From assembly GCA_020025175.1 (NCBI GenBank), contig JAHHSM010000058.1, positions 1-10,608 of the forward strand: a stretch of 10,608 bases of DNA, in the 5' to 3' direction. The position numbers were made by a program, and so were the translations under genes. Below the pieces are notes generated by a model. It was given only the letters and a program-made list of their open reading frames with translations. It made no database searches and was not told the origin of the DNA. Of the stretch, positions 1 to 7,100 are shown one piece after another; the first letter of the stretch is position 1; the number at the start of each line of letters is the position of its first letter. This DNA is from Oscillospiraceae bacterium. Lineage in GTDB: Bacteria > Bacillota > Clostridia > Oscillospirales > Oscillospiraceae.

Positions 1-7
1 TGTAATG

Positions 8-50
8 ACCCTTCTAGGGGCTGAGCAAACCACTAGTTTACTAGTGGTTT
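8..50. repeat. Two adjacent hairpins at left edge; possible IS200/IS605-like end or terminator
   Basis: A small hairpin (CCCT, loop TCT, AGGG; 9-19) is followed by a perfect 10-bp inverted repeat, AAACCACTAG at 27-36 and CTAGTGGTTT at 41-50, with loop TTTA. These pairings are read directly from the sequence. Only a short run of four T follows the second stem (48-51), so it would be a weak rho-independent terminator for a gene lying to the left of the window. Two stem-loops in tandem near a non-coding border also resemble the subterminal hairpins of IS200/IS605-family elements or small non-autonomous palindromic elements. No transposase is visible, so that reading is inference only. Confidence 0.55.
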
Positions 51-334
51 TGATTCTAGTATGGTCTGTTCGGAAAATTGAAATGTCTCTAATCGTTCTG
101 TCTTGCTGGTTAGTCACACTATATTGTTGCTTTACCTTACTTTTTGCATAGTACATGCTATATGTGTCTCATATATTTTCCTGTATTTTCATTTTACAAT
201 GAGATCAACAGATTTTTTCCCATGCGTCATAGGATGAAAGACAATCTTTTTTGTATCCTTGCAAAGCTTACTGTTTGGTAGTATCTTATTAAACTAGGCG
301 AAGGTCGAAAATTGACGAAAAGGGGAGTAGAAAA
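51..334. other. Non-coding stretch upstream of comEC
   Basis: About 280 bases with no open frame that has a convincing start and ribosome binding site, and no tRNA-like or other structured RNA that I recognise. It is AT-rich. The only supported elements are the candidate promoter at 259-287 and the ribosome binding site GGGGAG at 322-327 serving comEC. The segment could be the tail of a degraded mobile element to the left, but I see no remnant protein sequence. Confidence 0.5.
259..287 (+). promoter_or_regulatory. Candidate sigma-A promoter for comEC-holA-rnmV
   Basis: TTGCAA (259-264), a 17-bp spacer and TATCTT (282-287) match the -35/-10 layout of housekeeping promoters, with the -10 box poor at two positions. 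It lies 47 bases before the GTG start of comEC and is the best candidate in the gap. Predicted from sequence only. Confidence 0.35.
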
Positions 335-2596
335 GTGCGCTGGCTTGCGATATTTTCATTTTCAGCGGCTGCAGCAATCTTTGCTTTGCAATATAGTACA
401 GAGTGGACAGTTATTTTTGTGGGGATTCTATCACTGGCTGCAATCACTATTGGGTTATTTCAAAAGAAAAGCAAGCGTCTTGCAGTGTTTGTGCTGGCAC
501 TGGGTATTGCCTTTGGCAGCAGCTATCAACTGATGTACGATTTTCTTTTAATTCAGCCTGCACGGAATTTGAATGGTATGGAAGGTACGGTTACGGTAAC
601 AGTCTGCGACTATCCGCAGAAACATACGTTTGGTGTGAAATCTACTGCTATACTGGATGTGGGAACATTGCGTCCGGTAAAGGTACAGTTTTATGGGGAT
701 AAGGAACTTATGGAATGTGTACCGGGAGACAAGGTCACGGCGAATGTGACAATCAAAAGCGCAGAAGTTATGCACGATGAAAAAATCACTTCCTTTACGG
801 CAAAAGGGTCTCATCTTTTGCTTTACAGTAAGGGGGCATTGAAAATCGAAAAAACAGAACATATTCCGGTGCAATATGTTCCATTATATTTAAATCACCT
901 TTTACAAGAGAAGATCTCTGATATTTATGATGGGCAGGCCGCGACGCTGATGACGGCACTGCTGACAGGAAACCGTGCTTCGTTCGATGACCGCATGTAC
1001 AGTGTATTGTCTGAAACGGGTGTTACACATGTGACAGCCGTTTCAGGCATGCATTGCGCCTTTTTGTTTGGCATGGTACGTCTGCTGGTTCGGAACCGAC
1101 GTAAAGCGACGCTGGTGGGGCTGCCGGTTTTATTTCTTTTTATGCTGATGGTTGGTGCGGCACCATCGGTGATGAGAGCCTGCTTCATGTTGACAATGCT
1201 CTCGATGGCGCCGCTCTTTCATCGCGAAAATGACAGTATTACCACAATGGGAGTTGCACTTCTTTTGATTTTGCTGCAAAATCCATTTGCAGCAGCATCT
1301 ATCAGTTTACAGCTGTCGTTCTTGTCTGTTGCGGGCATATTACTGTTTTCAAGCCGTATTTACAGGGCAGTGAAAAAGTGGCTGATTCACGATCATAAGC
1401 CGCATCTGATAGTGAACTTTATACTTTCTGCATTGACGACAACGTTTGCAGCATCAATTTTTACAGTTCCTGTGGTAGCTTACTATTTTGATTGTGTCAG
1501 TTTGATTGCTCCGTTGACCAATTTACTATGCCTGAGTGCAGTGACTTTTGCATTCTGCGGTGGCTTTTTGTCGCTGCTAATTGGATTTGTCTGCATACCA
1601 GTGGCACAGGTGATTGCTATTTTTCCAACGGCTGCACTGGATTATTTCATGGCAGTTGTGCAGATGTTTGCCAAGATTCCATATCATGCGGTTTATATGA
1701 ATAATCCTTATCTCGGACCTTGGCTGGTTTATTTTTACAGCATGGTTACGGTTTTGATGTGTGCAAAGAAAAGGCATGGAAGAACAGTTTTGATGGCATC
1801 TGTCTTATCCGCAGCAACGCTGTGTGTTGTAATCGCATTGCCAATTATATCAGCTGGAAGAGCGCACATGACAGCAAAGGTATTAAATGTTGGGCAGGGA
1901 GAATCAGTACTGTTTTCTTCAGGCGAAGAGGTTGCGCTTTTGGATTGTGGTTCTTCCAATTCGTGGATAAATGCAGGTGTTGTCGCCGCAAATGAGATCA
2001 ACACAATGGGGTATTCGGAATTGGATTATCTAATTTTAACGCATTATCATAATGACCATGCCAATGGGGTTGATACATTATTTTCCAGACTAAAAATCCA
2101 CACATTGATTGTACCGGAAAAGACAGATAGAGATAGCTTGCCTTTGAAAGAAGAAGTTCTGAAAACAGCGGAAGAAAACGGAACAGAAATTATACTGATG
2201 GACAGCGGAATAGATCTTCCGCTGGGCAATGCAAACCTGCATTTGTATCCGCCGCAAGGTTCAGGAAATCCAAATGAGATAGGCTTGTCCCTCTTGTGTT
2301 CCGTTGAAGATTTTGATATGCTTGTTACTGGCGATATGGATCAAGATGCGGAAGAGATACTTATTTCTAATGTCACACTCCCTGATCTTGCGGTGCTGGT
2401 GGCTGGTCATCATGGCTCTAAATATTCAAGCGGAGAGGCGCTTTTAAAAGCAGGACTTCCGAATACGGCAGTGATTCCTGTTGGCATCAATTCTTATGGT
2501 CATCCAACGAAGGAAGCAATGCTGCGGCTTTTGAATATTGGTGCCGAAGTATATCGCACAGATTTAAATGGTACAGTTACCATTACAGTATATTGA
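335..2596 (+). CDS. comEC: ComEC/Rec2-family DNA internalisation channel
   Basis: This 753-residue polytopic membrane protein forms the channel through which single-stranded DNA enters the cytoplasm during natural transformation. The layout is complete for the family: hydrophobic N-terminal segments (about 1-60), a soluble OB-like/DUF4131 region (about 75-190), the Competence domain with the signature SGMH at 237-240 and a run of membrane helices to about 505, then a metallo-beta-lactamase-like domain. That last domain keeps the metal motif HYHNDH (570-575), an Asp in TGDMD (D667) and GHHGSKYSS (from 691), so it should be an active nuclease fold. The GTG start is chosen because GGGGAG sits 7 bases upstream and the hydrophobic N-terminus begins there. 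It is the first gene of an operon with holA, as in many Firmicutes. No comEA lies directly upstream, so whether the cell is competent cannot be judged here. Confidence 0.95.
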   Translation: MRWLAIFSFSAAAAIFALQYSTEWTVIFVGILSLAAITIGLFQKKSKRLAVFVLALGIAFGSSYQLMYDFLLIQPARNLNGMEGTVTVTVCDYPQKHTFGVKSTAILDVGTLRPVKVQFYGDKELMECVPGDKVTANVTIKSAEVMHDEKITSFTAKGSHLLLYSKGALKIEKTEHIPVQYVPLYLNHLLQEKISDIYDGQAATLMTALLTGNRASFDDRMYSVLSETGVTHVTAVSGMHCAFLFGMVRLLVRNRRKATLVGLPVLFLFMLMVGAAPSVMRACFMLTMLSMAPLFHRENDSITTMGVALLLILLQNPFAAASISLQLSFLSVAGILLFSSRIYRAVKKWLIHDHKPHLIVNFILSALTTTFAASIFTVPVVAYYFDCVSLIAPLTNLLCLSAVTFAFCGGFLSLLIGFVCIPVAQVIAIFPTAALDYFMAVVQMFAKIPYHAVYMNNPYLGPWLVYFYSMVTVLMCAKKRHGRTVLMASVLSAATLCVVIALPIISAGRAHMTAKVLNVGQGESVLFSSGEEVALLDCGSSNSWINAGVVAANEINTMGYSELDYLILTHYHNDHANGVDTLFSRLKIHTLIVPEKTDRDSLPLKEEVLKTAEENGTEIILMDSGIDLPLGNANLHLYPPQGSGNPNEIGLSLLCSVEDFDMLVTGDMDQDAEEILISNVTLPDLAVLVAGHHGSKYSSGEALLKAGLPNTAVIPVGINSYGHPTKEAMLRLLNIGAEVYRTDLNGTVTITVY

Positions 2597-2607
2597 GGTG
2601 AATGACA

Positions 2608-3660
2608 TTGCCTTTGAAAAAAGAAACCGAGGATAAAGGGTACGCACAGCTGAAAGCAGATTTGAAAGCCGGAAGTATTGGAAATATCTATGTATTTCAT
2701 GGTGAAGAAACATATTTGAGGGAATACTATTTGGATCAGCTGAGGAAGCAATTGATTCCGGCTGGATTCGAGGAGTTCAACTATCACAAGCTGCAGGGGA
2801 AAAACCTGAATATTCAGGATCTGAGCGATATTGTAGAAGCATTTCCAATGATGTGTGAGAAAACCTTGGTTATAGTAACAGACTTTGATTTGTTTAAATT
2901 GAATGAAGAACAGCGCAATGGAATGATTGCATTGTTATCTGATTTTCCCAAGTATTGCTGCGTTGTTTTTGTCTACGATATTATCGACTATAAGCCGGAC
3001 CGTAAAATGAAAAAACTCTATACAGCTTTGATGGATGCGGCCCAAATCGTGGAATTCAAGACGCAGGGGCAAAGTGACTTGATTAATTGGGTGGGCAGAC
3101 GATTCAAAGCATTGGGGAAGGGGATTGATCGCCAAGCAGCTGAACATCTGATTTTTACCTGTGGCAGCTTGATGACCGGTTTAATTCCAGAAATTGAAAA
3201 AATCAGTGCTTATGCAAAAGGCAGTAAGGTGACGATCGAAGATATCAACGCAGTGGCCGACCCTGTGATTGATGCTATGATTTATGATATTACCAATGAA
3301 ATTTCACGCAGGAATTATGATGCGGCGGCCAATACATTGGGGAAACTGCTGAAGATGCAGGAAGAGCCGATTGTGATTCTTGCGTTGATTGGAAAAGAGC
3401 TGCGGAAATTATACACAGCTTGTATTGCGTTGGAAGGCGGAAAAGACCGGTATTGGCTGATGGATATTTGGGGCATGCGTTCGGATTATCCGGCAAAACT
3501 CCTTTTGGGTTCTGCCAAGAATTTTACGAAGGAATGGTGCCGCGATGGCATTGCTATGTGTAAGAAACTGGATGTACAGATGAAGAGTCAGACCGGATTT
3601 GACAGTCAGGGCGAGCTAAAGCTGTTGTTGATGCGCCTTGCGCGGGGGACTTGCAGATGA
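2608..3660 (+). CDS. holA: DNA polymerase III clamp-loader delta subunit
   Basis: The delta subunit opens the sliding beta clamp so the clamp loader can place it on primed DNA. The protein is about 350 residues, the normal length. It shows the N-terminal AAA+-like domain beginning NIYVFHGEETYLREYYLDQL and the segment EAFPMMCEKTLVIV, which corresponds to the beta-clamp wedge of delta. No Walker A P-loop is present, as expected for delta. The C-terminal collar region contains IVILALIGKELRKLY. For the start, an ATG at 2602 is in frame but only one base beyond the SD-like GAGGTG (2595-2600), which overlaps the comEC stop. The TTG at 2608 is 7 bases away and is preferred. The gene follows comEC by 11 bases (5 with the ATG), an arrangement also seen in Bacillus. 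Confidence 0.93.
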   Translation: MPLKKETEDKGYAQLKADLKAGSIGNIYVFHGEETYLREYYLDQLRKQLIPAGFEEFNYHKLQGKNLNIQDLSDIVEAFPMMCEKTLVIVTDFDLFKLNEEQRNGMIALLSDFPKYCCVVFVYDIIDYKPDRKMKKLYTALMDAAQIVEFKTQGQSDLINWVGRRFKALGKGIDRQAAEHLIFTCGSLMTGLIPEIEKISAYAKGSKVTIEDINAVADPVIDAMIYDITNEISRRNYDAAANTLGKLLKMQEEPIVILALIGKELRKLYTACIALEGGKDRYWLMDIWGMRSDYPAKLLLGSAKNFTKEWCRDGIAMCKKLDVQMKSQTGFDSQGELKLLLMRLARGTCR

Positions 3661-4268
3661 GTGAGAAAAAACCGCATATCCGCGAAGTGATTTTGGTGGA
3701 AGGGAAATATGACAAAAATGCGCTTTCTCAGGTGGTGGATGCCACGATTGTCACCACAGATGGATTTGGAGTATTCAAAGACCGTCAAAGGCTTGCTTTT
3801 TTTCGGCGTCTCGCTGAGCAGCGCGGGCTTATCCTGTTAACGGATAGTGATGGCGCAGGATTTGTGATTCGGAATTTTTTGAAAGGTGCAATTCCGAACG
3901 AACATTTAAAGCAGGCATATGTGCCGGATGTATTTGGAAAAGAGCGGCGCAAACGTAAAGCTGGTAAGGAAGGGAAGCTCGGTGTAGAAGGTATGACACC
4001 GGAGATTTTGCTTCAAGTGCTGCGTCAGGCGGGGGCGACAATCGATGGTGATGAGGTGATAGAAACAGAGAAGAGAATCACGAAGCAGGACTTGTTTGCA
4101 TTAGGGCTTTCCGGCGGCGAGAACAGTGCCCAATACAGGAAAAAATTGATGCAGCAACTGGAGCTGCCCGAGCATATGAGTGTAAATGCTTTTTTGGATG
4201 CATTGAATATTTTAATGAATCGAGAAATACTGATTTCTTGTTGCAAAGATTTATTTGAAAGAGAATAA
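3657..4268 (+). CDS. rnmV: Ribonuclease M5-like Toprim protein (DUF4093 type)
   Basis: Predicted to be the Toprim-domain endoribonuclease that trims 5S rRNA precursor. The Toprim signature is clear: the catalytic Glu in LVEGKYDKNAL (E15) and the DxD motif in LLTDSDGAG (D63, D65). A basic linker, GKERRKRKAGKEGKLGVEGM, follows and probably contacts RNA. The C-terminal half (about 115-203) matches the small DUF4093-like extension. At 203 residues it is slightly longer than Bacillus M5 (about 186). The ATG at 3657 overlaps the holA stop (ATGA), with GGGGGA (3644-3649) 7 bases upstream. A TTG at 3651 is possible but worse placed. The overlap indicates translational coupling with holA. In many Firmicutes rnmV sits beside ksgA instead. 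A diverged Toprim nuclease with another RNA target cannot be excluded. Confidence 0.82.
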   Translation: MSEKKPHIREVILVEGKYDKNALSQVVDATIVTTDGFGVFKDRQRLAFFRRLAEQRGLILLTDSDGAGFVIRNFLKGAIPNEHLKQAYVPDVFGKERRKRKAGKEGKLGVEGMTPEILLQVLRQAGATIDGDEVIETEKRITKQDLFALGLSGGENSAQYRKKLMQQLELPEHMSVNAFLDALNILMNREILISCCKDLFERE

Positions 4269-4276
4269 GGTTGAAA

Positions 4277-4305
4277 CAGGGCTAATGGTTAGCTCTGCTT
4301 TTCTT
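4277..4305 (+). terminator. Rho-independent terminator after rnmV
   Basis: CAGGGCTAA (4277-4285) pairs with TTAGCTCTG (4289-4297) through one G-U, with loop TGG, followed by the T-rich tail CTTTTCTT. It starts 9 bases after the rnmV stop and ends the comEC-holA-rnmV operon. Confidence 0.75.
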
Positions 4306-4369
4306 AAATTCGATAAAAAATGCATGATTCTTTTTCGCTTTCCTGTTATGCTTGAAAATACAAGGGCAT

Positions 4370-4439
4370 ACAAAAAACAGACAAAAAACAGAAAATATTG
4401 GCAGCACTTGAACTTCCTTGATTTGCCTTTTTGCTGCCA
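4370..4439. repeat. 11-bp tandem repeat and 8-bp inverted repeat upstream of glnS
   Basis: ACAAAAAACAG occurs twice head-to-tail (4370-4380 and 4381-4391). Just downstream, TGGCAGCA (4399-4406) and TGCTGCCA (4432-4439) form a perfect 8-bp inverted repeat with a 25-base loop. Both lie upstream of the predicted glnS promoter, so they would not be in that transcript. They could be an operator or part of readthrough RNA. No function is assigned. Confidence 0.5.
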
Positions 4440-4457
4440 TGATTTGCATATTTTTTA

Positions 4458-4486
4458 TTGCTTTTCGAAGGGGAAGCGTCTATAAT
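4458..4486 (+). promoter_or_regulatory. Sigma-A promoter for the glnS operon
   Basis: TTGCTT (4458-4463), a 17-bp spacer and a perfect TATAAT (4481-4486) give a strong housekeeping promoter. Transcription would begin near 4493, leaving a leader of about 35 bases, too short for a T-box. GlnRS expression is therefore probably not under T-box control. Confidence 0.75.
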
Positions 4487-4527
4487 AAATTGATTAAATC
4501 ACACGAGAGAGTTGAGGAGTGGATTCA

Positions 4528-6228
4528 ATGGCTGAAGAGATTAAAACTGCATCTGCGGAAGATGTTTCCGAGAGCAAAAACTTCATTCATTCTTTTATTG
4601 AAGAGGATATCGGTGTTGGCGGTCAATATGAAGGTATGACGGTGCACACCCGTTTCCCCCCTGAACCCAATGGCTATTTGCACATTGGCCACTGTAAGGC
4701 TTTGTGCATTGATTTCGGTACTGCTGAGAAATTCGGCGGTATGTGCAATCTTCGTATGGACGATACAAATCCTTCCAAAGAAGATACTGAGTATGTTGAT
4801 GCCATTAAGGAAGATATCAAATGGCTTGGCTTTACATGGGATGATCGTTTTTTCTATGCATCGGATTATTTTGATCAGATGTATGAGTGTGCCGTCGGCC
4901 TGATCAAAAAAGGCCTGGCATATGTTTGTGAACTCACGCCGGAGCAGATGCGTGAAATGCGCGGCGATGTGAATGCTCCTGCGCAGTGTCCTTATCGCGA
5001 TCGTCCGATTGAAGAAAGTCTTGACCTGTTTGAACGCATGAAAAACGGGGAGTTTGCTGATGGTGCTATGACACTGCGTGCAAAAATTGATCCGGCCTCT
5101 GGCAACTTCAATATGCGCGATCCTGTTATTTATCGTATCAATCATGCGCATCACCATCGGCAGGGTGATAAGTGGTGCATTTATCCCATGTATGACTTTG
5201 CACATCCCATTGAAGATGCGTTGGAGCATATTACACACAGCCTCTGCTCCTTGGAATTTGAGGCACATCGGCCTCTGTATAATTGGGTGGTTGAGCATTG
5301 CGATCTGCCCAGCAAGCCCCGTCAGATCGAATTTGCGAGATTGGGTATTGACCATACAGTTATGAGCAAGCGTAAGCTGCGCCTTTTGGTGGAGGAGGGT
5401 AAAGTGTCTGGCTGGGATGATCCTCGTATGCCTACGCTGTGCGGTCTGCGCCGCCGCGGTTATACGCCCAAGTCAATCCGTAATTTCTGCGAGCGTATCG
5501 GTGTCGCAAAATCTACCAGCACAGTGGAATTTAATTTCCTTGAGCATTGCCTGCGTGAGGATTTGAACGAAACAGCAGAGCGCACCATGGCGGTTTTGCG
5601 TCCCATCAAGCTGACGGTGACGAATTATCCGGAAGGGAAGAGCGAAACTGTCATCGTTGAAAATAATCCTGTGAATCCGCAAGCAGGCACCCGTGAAATT
5701 ACGTTCTCCCGCAATCTGTGGATTGAACAAGAAGATTTCATGGAAGTTCCTGCACCTAAATATAAGCGTTTGTATCCCGGTGGTCCTGAGTGCCGTTTGA
5801 AGGGTGCATATCTGATCACCTGCACTGGCTGTGTAAAGGATGAAAGCGGCAAGGTTATTGAAGTCCTGTGCGAATATGATCCTGATAGTCATGGCGGTGA
5901 TCCTGCGGATGGAAGAAAGGTTAAGGGGGCAACCATTCATTGGGTGGATGCAGATACTGCCATTGATGCCGAAGTACGTTTGTATGATAATTTGTTTACG
6001 GATGCCGATCCTGATGCCGCTGATAAGAATTTCTTGGATTATATGAATCCGGATTCCTTAAATGTACTGCAGGGATGCAAGGTCGAAGCAGGACTTGCGA
6101 ACGTAGAAGCGCCTGCGAATTTCCAGTTTATGCGCCAGGGCTATTTCTGCTTGGATAATAAGGACAGCAAGCCCGGAGCATTGGTATTTAATCGAAGTGT
6201 GAGCCTGAAGGATAGCTTTAAGAAATAA
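4528..6228 (+). CDS. glnS: Glutaminyl-tRNA synthetase
   Basis: This class I synthetase charges tRNA-Gln with glutamine in the cytoplasm. The 566-residue protein follows the E. coli GlnRS plan closely: FPPEPNGYLHIGH with HIGH at 52-55, the glutamine/ATP site around WCIYPMYDFAHPIEDALE, the KMSKS-type loop VMSKRK (278-283), WDDPRMPTLCGLRRRGYT, and the two C-terminal anticodon-binding beta-barrels. The motif set marks GlnRS rather than a bacterial GluRS. The ATG at 4528 is preferred because GAGGAG (4514-4519) is 8 bases upstream. An in-frame GTG at 4519 overlaps that ribosome binding site. Many Firmicutes lack glnS and make Gln-tRNA by GatCAB transamidation, so a gammaproteobacterial-type GlnRS here suggests an old transfer into the lineage. 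It leads an operon with the DJ-1 gene, which starts 10 bases after its stop. Confidence 0.97.
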   Translation: MAEEIKTASAEDVSESKNFIHSFIEEDIGVGGQYEGMTVHTRFPPEPNGYLHIGHCKALCIDFGTAEKFGGMCNLRMDDTNPSKEDTEYVDAIKEDIKWLGFTWDDRFFYASDYFDQMYECAVGLIKKGLAYVCELTPEQMREMRGDVNAPAQCPYRDRPIEESLDLFERMKNGEFADGAMTLRAKIDPASGNFNMRDPVIYRINHAHHHRQGDKWCIYPMYDFAHPIEDALEHITHSLCSLEFEAHRPLYNWVVEHCDLPSKPRQIEFARLGIDHTVMSKRKLRLLVEEGKVSGWDDPRMPTLCGLRRRGYTPKSIRNFCERIGVAKSTSTVEFNFLEHCLREDLNETAERTMAVLRPIKLTVTNYPEGKSETVIVENNPVNPQAGTREITFSRNLWIEQEDFMEVPAPKYKRLYPGGPECRLKGAYLITCTGCVKDESGKVIEVLCEYDPDSHGGDPADGRKVKGATIHWVDADTAIDAEVRLYDNLFTDADPDAADKNFLDYMNPDSLNVLQGCKVEAGLANVEAPANFQFMRQGYFCLDNKDSKPGALVFNRSVSLKDSFKK

Positions 6229-6238
6229 GGTGTGTGTA

Positions 6239-6793
6239 ATGAAACGTGTTCTTGTCTTTTTGGCGAATGGTTTTGAAGAGTGTGAGGCACTGATCGTCGT
6301 TGATATTTTGCGCAGAGCTGGTGTTGAGGTCACAACAGCATCCATCCAGTCTAATGAACGAGTGGAATCAAGCCATAAGGTTTGCCTTTTTGCGGATACA
6401 ATAGCGGATAAGGCCGAGATTGAAACTTATGATGCTGTGGTATTGCCCGGCGGTATTCCGGGTACACCGAATTTGGCAAGTTGTACGACCGTGACGGATA
6501 CTTGCGTACAGTTTGCAAAAGAAGGAAAACTGGTTGCTGCAATTTGCGCAGCGCCATCTGTTCTGGGACACCTTGGTTTACTGCAAGGCAAAAAGGCAAC
6601 GATTTATCGAGGCATGGAGAGTGAATTGCTTGGTGCGGAGCATGTTTCTGATGAAGTTGCAGTGGCCGGGAATATCATTACCAGCCGAAGCATGGGTACG
6701 GCGATTCCCTTTGCATTGACGATTGCGGCACAGCTGCTGGATGCAGAAACAGCAAAGAAATTGGCTGCAGAGATCGGATACGATTATTACTGA
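6239..6793 (+). CDS. DJ-1/PfpI-family protein
   Basis: A 184-residue member of the DJ-1/ThiJ/PfpI superfamily, the full length of a single-domain protein. The flavodoxin-like core is visible: KRVLVFLANGFEECEAL with the conserved Glu at 16, VVLPGG (67-72), and the nucleophile elbow AAICAAPS with Cys103. A TSRSMGT segment near the C-terminus matches the TSRGPGT stretch of human DJ-1. These correspond to Glu18 and Cys106 of DJ-1, so it is probably a redox-sensitive thiol protein. Members have been assigned glyoxalase, deglycase or chaperone roles, and which applies cannot be read here. The ATG at 6239 is chosen over an upstream GTG (6230) because AAGGTG (6227-6232) is correctly spaced before it. 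The SD overlaps the glnS stop, so the genes are probably co-transcribed and coupled. Confidence 0.9.
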   Translation: MKRVLVFLANGFEECEALIVVDILRRAGVEVTTASIQSNERVESSHKVCLFADTIADKAEIETYDAVVLPGGIPGTPNLASCTTVTDTCVQFAKEGKLVAAICAAPSVLGHLGLLQGKKATIYRGMESELLGAEHVSDEVAVAGNIITSRSMGTAIPFALTIAAQLLDAETAKKLAAEIGYDYY

Positions 6794-6804
6794 GGAGGCT
6801 CGTT

Positions 6805-6999
6805 ATGAGAATTAAGTTTGGTAAAGACTGCATCGGGTGCGGAGCATGTACTGCCGAGTGCCCGGAGGTATTTGAGTTTGATCCGGATGTTTATAAAGTT
6901 AAAGTGAATATCAGTGTGAATCCGGATGATTATGCCGCGGCGGTGCGTGCAGCTGCTGAAATTTGCCCGGCTGATAATATTGAAATTCTCGAGCCGTAA
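6805..6999 (+). CDS. Monocluster [4Fe-4S] ferredoxin
   Basis: A 64-residue cytoplasmic electron carrier. The cluster ligands are C9, C12 and C15 in CIGCGAC plus C54 in EICPADNI, the C-x2-C-x2-C...CP pattern of single-cluster ferredoxins such as those of Desulfovibrio and Thermotoga. A fifth cysteine, C19 in AECP, sits where two-cluster proteins place a ligand. The second half of the first motif pair is absent, so only one cluster is expected. The chain is acidic, as usual. The ATG is supported by GAGGAGG (6792-6798), which overlaps the stop of the DJ-1 gene, so this is the third gene of the glnS operon. Its redox partner is not visible in the window. Confidence 0.93.
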   Translation: MRIKFGKDCIGCGACTAECPEVFEFDPDVYKVKVNISVNPDDYAAAVRAAAEICPADNIEILEP

Positions 7000-7050
7000 T
7001 TTTTGATACAGCATTTCTGCGGTAATTTTTCGCTTTATGGGCTGAAAAAA

Positions 7051-7094
7051 TAAAACGGGCTGATGTGATCATAAAATCACATCAGCCCGTTTTA
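7051..7094. terminator. Bidirectional terminator between ferredoxin gene and sigG
   Basis: A perfect 19-bp stem: the arm at 7051-7069 (TAAAACGGGCTGATGTGAT) is the exact reverse complement of 7076-7094, with a 6-base loop. The outer part of each arm is a T run on its own 3' side (TTTTATTT on +, TTTTATTT on -). It therefore ends both the rightward glnS operon and the leftward sigG transcript. Confidence 0.9.
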
Positions 7095-7100
7095 TTTGGC

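Noticed and set aside
4255..4485. A 76-codon frame overlapping the end of rnmV and the gap before glnS
   Set aside because: It runs through the rnmV terminator hairpin and into the glnS promoter, has no ribosome binding site and has low-complexity composition.
4493..4527. T-box or other riboswitch ahead of glnS
   Set aside because: The predicted leader is only about 35 bases and has no T-box motif or antiterminator.
4525..5355. A 276-codon open frame on the minus strand inside glnS
   Set aside because: Antisense shadow of glnS; the product is unlike any protein family, and the sense frame is fully explained by GlnRS.
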